Assembly (NCBI RefSeq): GCF_012927265.1
Contig: NZ_JABBGF010000001.1
Coordinates: 928,502-992,501, forward strand
DNA from: Chryseobacterium cheonjiense
GTDB lineage: Bacteria; Bacteroidota; Bacteroidia; Flavobacteriales; Weeksellaceae
Length of the DNA stretch: 64,000 bases
Direction of reading: 5' to 3'
The notes under the pieces were generated by a model. That model ran no database searches, was not told where the DNA came from, and saw nothing but the letters and a program-made list of their open reading frames with translations. This document shows positions 61,568-64,000 of the stretch, piece after piece; within the stretch, counting starts at the first letter, position 1, and each line of letters begins with the position of its first letter. The position numbers and the translations under genes were made by a program.

Positions 61568-63463
61568 TTATTTCTTTTCTTTTCTGTATTCCATGATCTT
61601 TTGCTGAATTTCATCAATGATTTTTTCGTCATCAATAGTAGATGGAACCTGGAAGTCTTTATTATCCAGAAGTGTTCTGATGAGCTTTCTCAGGATTTTT
61701 CCCGAACGGGTTTTTGGCAGACGTTTTACGGTCATTACGTTTTTAAGACAGGCAACGGCACCGATTTTTTCGCGGACATTCTTTACTATTTCTTTCTCAA
61801 TATTTTCTTCGGAGATTGTAGAGCCGTTCTTTAAAACGATGGCAGCAAAAGGAACCTGTCCTTTAAGTTCATCATCAATTCCCACCACGGCACACTCTGC
61901 AACATCGGGATGTGAGGAGACAATTTCTTCCATCTCTGAGGTTGAAAGCCGGTGTCCGGCAACGTTAATTATATCATCTACTCTTCCTGTAATAAAGATA
62001 TAGCCGTCTTCATCTTTAATGGCACCGTCTCCGGAAAAATAATAGCCGTTATATTGTGACAGATAGCTGCTTTGGAAACGCTCATTGTCATTCCAGATTC
62101 CAAGCAGGGCTCCCGGCGGAAGAGGAAGTTTAATCACGAGGTAGCCTTCGTGATGCGCATCCAGTTCATATCCGTTTTCGTCAAAAATTTTAATATCATA
62201 ACCCGGAACGGGTTTTCCGGCGGAAGCTCTTTTTATAGTATAATTTTCATCGGAAGTCATTAATCCCAGCATCGGCCAGCCGGATTCCGTCTGCCACCAA
62301 TGGTCAATAGCGGGAACTCCGATATGTTTTGCAAACCAGTCTAATGTTGCTACATCGCATCTTTCTCCGGCCAGAAACTGCTTTTTGAAATGGCTCAGAT
62401 CATATTCCTTTACCAGTTCTCCGTTGGGATCTTCTTTTTTAATCGCTCTTATCGCTGTTGGTGCCGTGAACATTACCGAAACTTTATATTCTGAAATAAC
62501 TCTCCAGAAAGTTCCGGCATCGGGTGTCATAATCGGTTTGCCTTCAAAAATAATAGTTGTATTCCTGTTGATGAGAGGTCCGTACACCGAAAAGCTATGT
62601 CCTACGGCCCATCCGAAATCAGAAGCTGCCCAATAGGTTTCACCCGGTTCTACACCATAAATATAATTCATGGAAAATTTCAGTGCGGTTGCATAGCCGC
62701 CTGTATCTCTTACGATGCCTTTTGGCTTTCCCGTTGTTCCGGAAGTATACAGCAGATAGAGCGGATGTGTCGATTCAACAGAAATGCAGTCTGCGGATTC
62801 CGATTTTTGAACCAATTCTTCATAATCGATCAATCCGTCAAACATTTCATGTTGATTGTCTACCAGTTTCCTGTTGAACACGATAATGTTTTCTACTTTA
62901 TCCTGTGCTAGTTCAATGGCTTTTTCCACCAAAGGCAGATAGGGGATTCTTTTGGCGATTTCCACTCCTGCTGTTGCGGTGATTAAAGCTTTGGGTTTGC
63001 AGTCGTCAATTCTCACTACAAGTTCATGCGGTGCAAATCCTCCGAAAACAACATTATGAATAACGCCGATCCGTGCACAGGCCAGCATGGCAAAAAGCGT
63101 TTGCGGAATCATCGACATATAAATGACTGCCGTATCTCCTTTTTGCAGGCCTAAAGAAACCAACCCTCCGGCAAGCTTTGAAATCTCTTTTTTTGCCTGA
63201 CTGAAGGTATAGGTTTTCTTTTGGCAGGTAACCGGAGAATCATACACAATAGCGATCTGCTCTCCAAATCCTTCTTCAATGTGTTTATCAATACACAGGT
63301 AGCACATATTGAGCTTTCCGTCGGGAAACCATTGGTTGTAATGATTCTCATCACTTGATGCAATGATTTCAGGAAATTTAAACCAACCGATTTCCTGAGC
63401 CTGTTTTTTCCAGAAATTCTCTTTATTTTCTATGCTTTGTGCAAATAAATCGTCTGTATTCAT
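61568..63463 (-). CDS. prpE: Propionyl-CoA synthetase-like acyl-CoA ligase
   Basis: 631 residues. ANL fold with ATP loop YTSGTTGKPKGIVRDTGG, where IVRDTGGYA is the PrpE-type continuation, and the pocket DHWWQTESGWP, where glycine-tryptophan-proline after the TES marks propionyl-CoA synthetases rather than Acs. The catalytic lysine is in LPKTRSGKILRKLIR. It likely activates propionate or short-chain acids. Placed between acs and the response-regulator gene. Confidence 0.85.
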   Translation of the reverse strand: MNTDDLFAQSIENKENFWKKQAQEIGWFKFPEIIASSDENHYNQWFPDGKLNMCYLCIDKHIEEGFGEQIAIVYDSPVTCQKKTYTFSQAKKEISKLAGGLVSLGLQKGDTAVIYMSMIPQTLFAMLACARIGVIHNVVFGGFAPHELVVRIDDCKPKALITATAGVEIAKRIPYLPLVEKAIELAQDKVENIIVFNRKLVDNQHEMFDGLIDYEELVQKSESADCISVESTHPLYLLYTSGTTGKPKGIVRDTGGYATALKFSMNYIYGVEPGETYWAASDFGWAVGHSFSVYGPLINRNTTIIFEGKPIMTPDAGTFWRVISEYKVSVMFTAPTAIRAIKKEDPNGELVKEYDLSHFKKQFLAGERCDVATLDWFAKHIGVPAIDHWWQTESGWPMLGLMTSDENYTIKRASAGKPVPGYDIKIFDENGYELDAHHEGYLVIKLPLPPGALLGIWNDNERFQSSYLSQYNGYYFSGDGAIKDEDGYIFITGRVDDIINVAGHRLSTSEMEEIVSSHPDVAECAVVGIDDELKGQVPFAAIVLKNGSTISEENIEKEIVKNVREKIGAVACLKNVMTVKRLPKTRSGKILRKLIRTLLDNKDFQVPSTIDDEKIIDEIQQKIMEYRKEKK

Positions 63464-63551
63464 ATGGTATTGTGTTTTAGGTTATGGTGAGACACAGTTA
63501 ATGAAGAACCTATTTTAACTTTTAAATAACAATTTGAAATTGTTGTGATCT

Positions 63552-63911
63552 TCAAAACATATCTTCAATCTGCTGCATCAGCTTTTTGATTGAATAAGGC
63601 TTGATTACATACGCATCGGCTCCCATTTCCATGCCTTTTTCGATATCTCTCGGGTTATTTTTTGCGCTCAGGAAAATGACTTTTGTGTCTTTTAATCTTT
63701 CGTCCTGTTTAATGATTTCCAACGTGCTGTAGCCGTCAAGATTAGGCATCATAATATCCAGCAGGATTACCTCCGGCACCATGGTTTTTAAGAATTCCAG
63801 TACTTCGGTTCCGTCTCTTGCGATATACACGTCGTAGCCGTTTTTCCTGAAACTGTATTCTAAGGACATCAAGATTTTGTGCTCATCATCCGCAATAATT
63901 ATTTTCTTCAT
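63552..63911 (-). CDS. Stand-alone response-regulator receiver protein
   Basis: 119 residues, a single receiver domain with no output domain. Acidic pocket D8-D9, phosphorylation site D52 in LLDIMMPNLDG, switch S82 and K104 in VIKPYS. Its ATG overlaps the stop of the kinase gene (ATGA), so it is made with its partner. With prpE and acs downstream it may belong to a two-component system like the CrbS/CrbR acetate switch; lacking a DNA-binding domain, it would act through a protein partner or phosphorelay. Confidence 0.9.
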   Translation of the reverse strand: MKKIIIADDEHKILMSLEYSFRKNGYDVYIARDGTEVLEFLKTMVPEVILLDIMMPNLDGYSTLEIIKQDERLKDTKVIFLSAKNNPRDIEKGMEMGADAYVIKPYSIKKLMQQIEDMF

Positions 63912-64000
63912 AGGTTGTGTTCATTTTGTTCAACTTCATTTTTATTATCTTTTATAATTTTAGGTAAAGAGATTGTAAAGGTTACACCCAATCCGCTGTT
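63908..64000 (-). CDS. C-terminal end of a histidine kinase (rest outside window)
   Basis: The last 30 codons, NSGLGVTFTISLPKIIKDNK then a short acidic tail, running to the window edge. GLGVTFTISLPK is the G2 box and final strand of a HATPase_c domain. Four-base overlap with the receiver gene. The N-terminal sensor part lies beyond the window. Confidence 0.8.
   Translation of the reverse strand, partial: NSGLGVTFTISLPKIIKDNKNEVEQNEHNL

Noticed and set aside
1..64000. tRNA, rRNA or other standard structural RNA genes
   Set aside because: I looked through the intergenic regions and saw no cloverleaf-like or rRNA-like sequence; a covariance-model scan would be needed to exclude weak cases.

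Overview
The window comes from the chromosome of a member of the Bacteroidota, most likely a Flavobacteriia/Weeksellaceae species close to Chryseobacterium. The evidence is the low GC content, the TAnnTTTG type -7 promoter elements, the weak Shine-Dalgarno sequences, two secreted proteins with type IX secretion (T9SS) C-terminal sorting domains, a fused SecDF, a TonB-dependent receptor of the outer-membrane beta-barrel family, and many short dispersed repeats of kinds common in flavobacterial genomes. The species call is an inference from protein and repeat character, not from a database search. I saw no rRNA, tRNA, CRISPR array, prophage or complete insertion sequence.

Layout. 1-4 kb: the end of a maltodextrin-type locus (GH13 amylase cut by the window edge, an SnoaL-like secreted protein, an SLC45-type sugar transporter). 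4-5.6 kb: pirin and an FMN reductase. 5.6-13 kb: a purine block, purM-purN-purH-purD-guaA, all on the + strand but separated by 195-523 base spacers full of dispersed repeats. A short promoter/24-codon ORF/terminator unit sits just before purM. 13.7-19.7 kb: a GNAT-nitrilase fusion, an AT-rich gap, a tandem pair of small HTH proteins, a UbiB-like kinase, and a divergent HxlR regulator/NADP-dependent reductase pair. 19.7-26 kb: a DEAD-box helicase, then minus-strand genes for secreted or surface proteins and the alcohol dehydrogenase YqhD, with a 680-base gap holding a long palindrome and an exact 21-base periodic repeat.

26-34 kb: PEP carboxylase, two lipoprotein or peptidase genes, and a surface-sugar group (DegT aminotransferase, small membrane protein, GalE, cytidylyltransferase-like protein). 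34-41 kb: TonB receptor, MltG, DapF, a Q/N/G/Y-rich lipoprotein with PnuC, and an amino-acid permease. 42-50 kb: a BNR-like secreted protein, HemN, an unknown polytopic protein, a T9SS PQQ-type sugar dehydrogenase and SecDF. 50-59 kb: an MFS drug-type transporter, TatA-PAP2-TPR, RlmH, a probable outer-membrane protein with YihY, and the Rel/SpoT enzyme. 59-64 kb: acetyl-CoA synthetase, a propionyl-CoA-synthetase-like enzyme, a stand-alone receiver protein and the last codons of a histidine kinase, plausibly an acetate-responsive two-component locus.

Most genes are housekeeping. The less explained material is between genes: (1) the 21-base periodic repeat at 24403-24633; (2) a repeat family with fixed flanks and a changing hairpin core (three copies), plus a perfect 55-base GC-rich palindrome at 53908-53962 that shares the core; (3) the self-contained short transcription unit before purM; (4) a 10-codon ORF before hemN; (5) several genes whose -7 element ends only 4-7 bases before the ATG, which predicts leaderless mRNAs; and (6) the tandem HTH pair. 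I did not find a clearly new multi-gene system.
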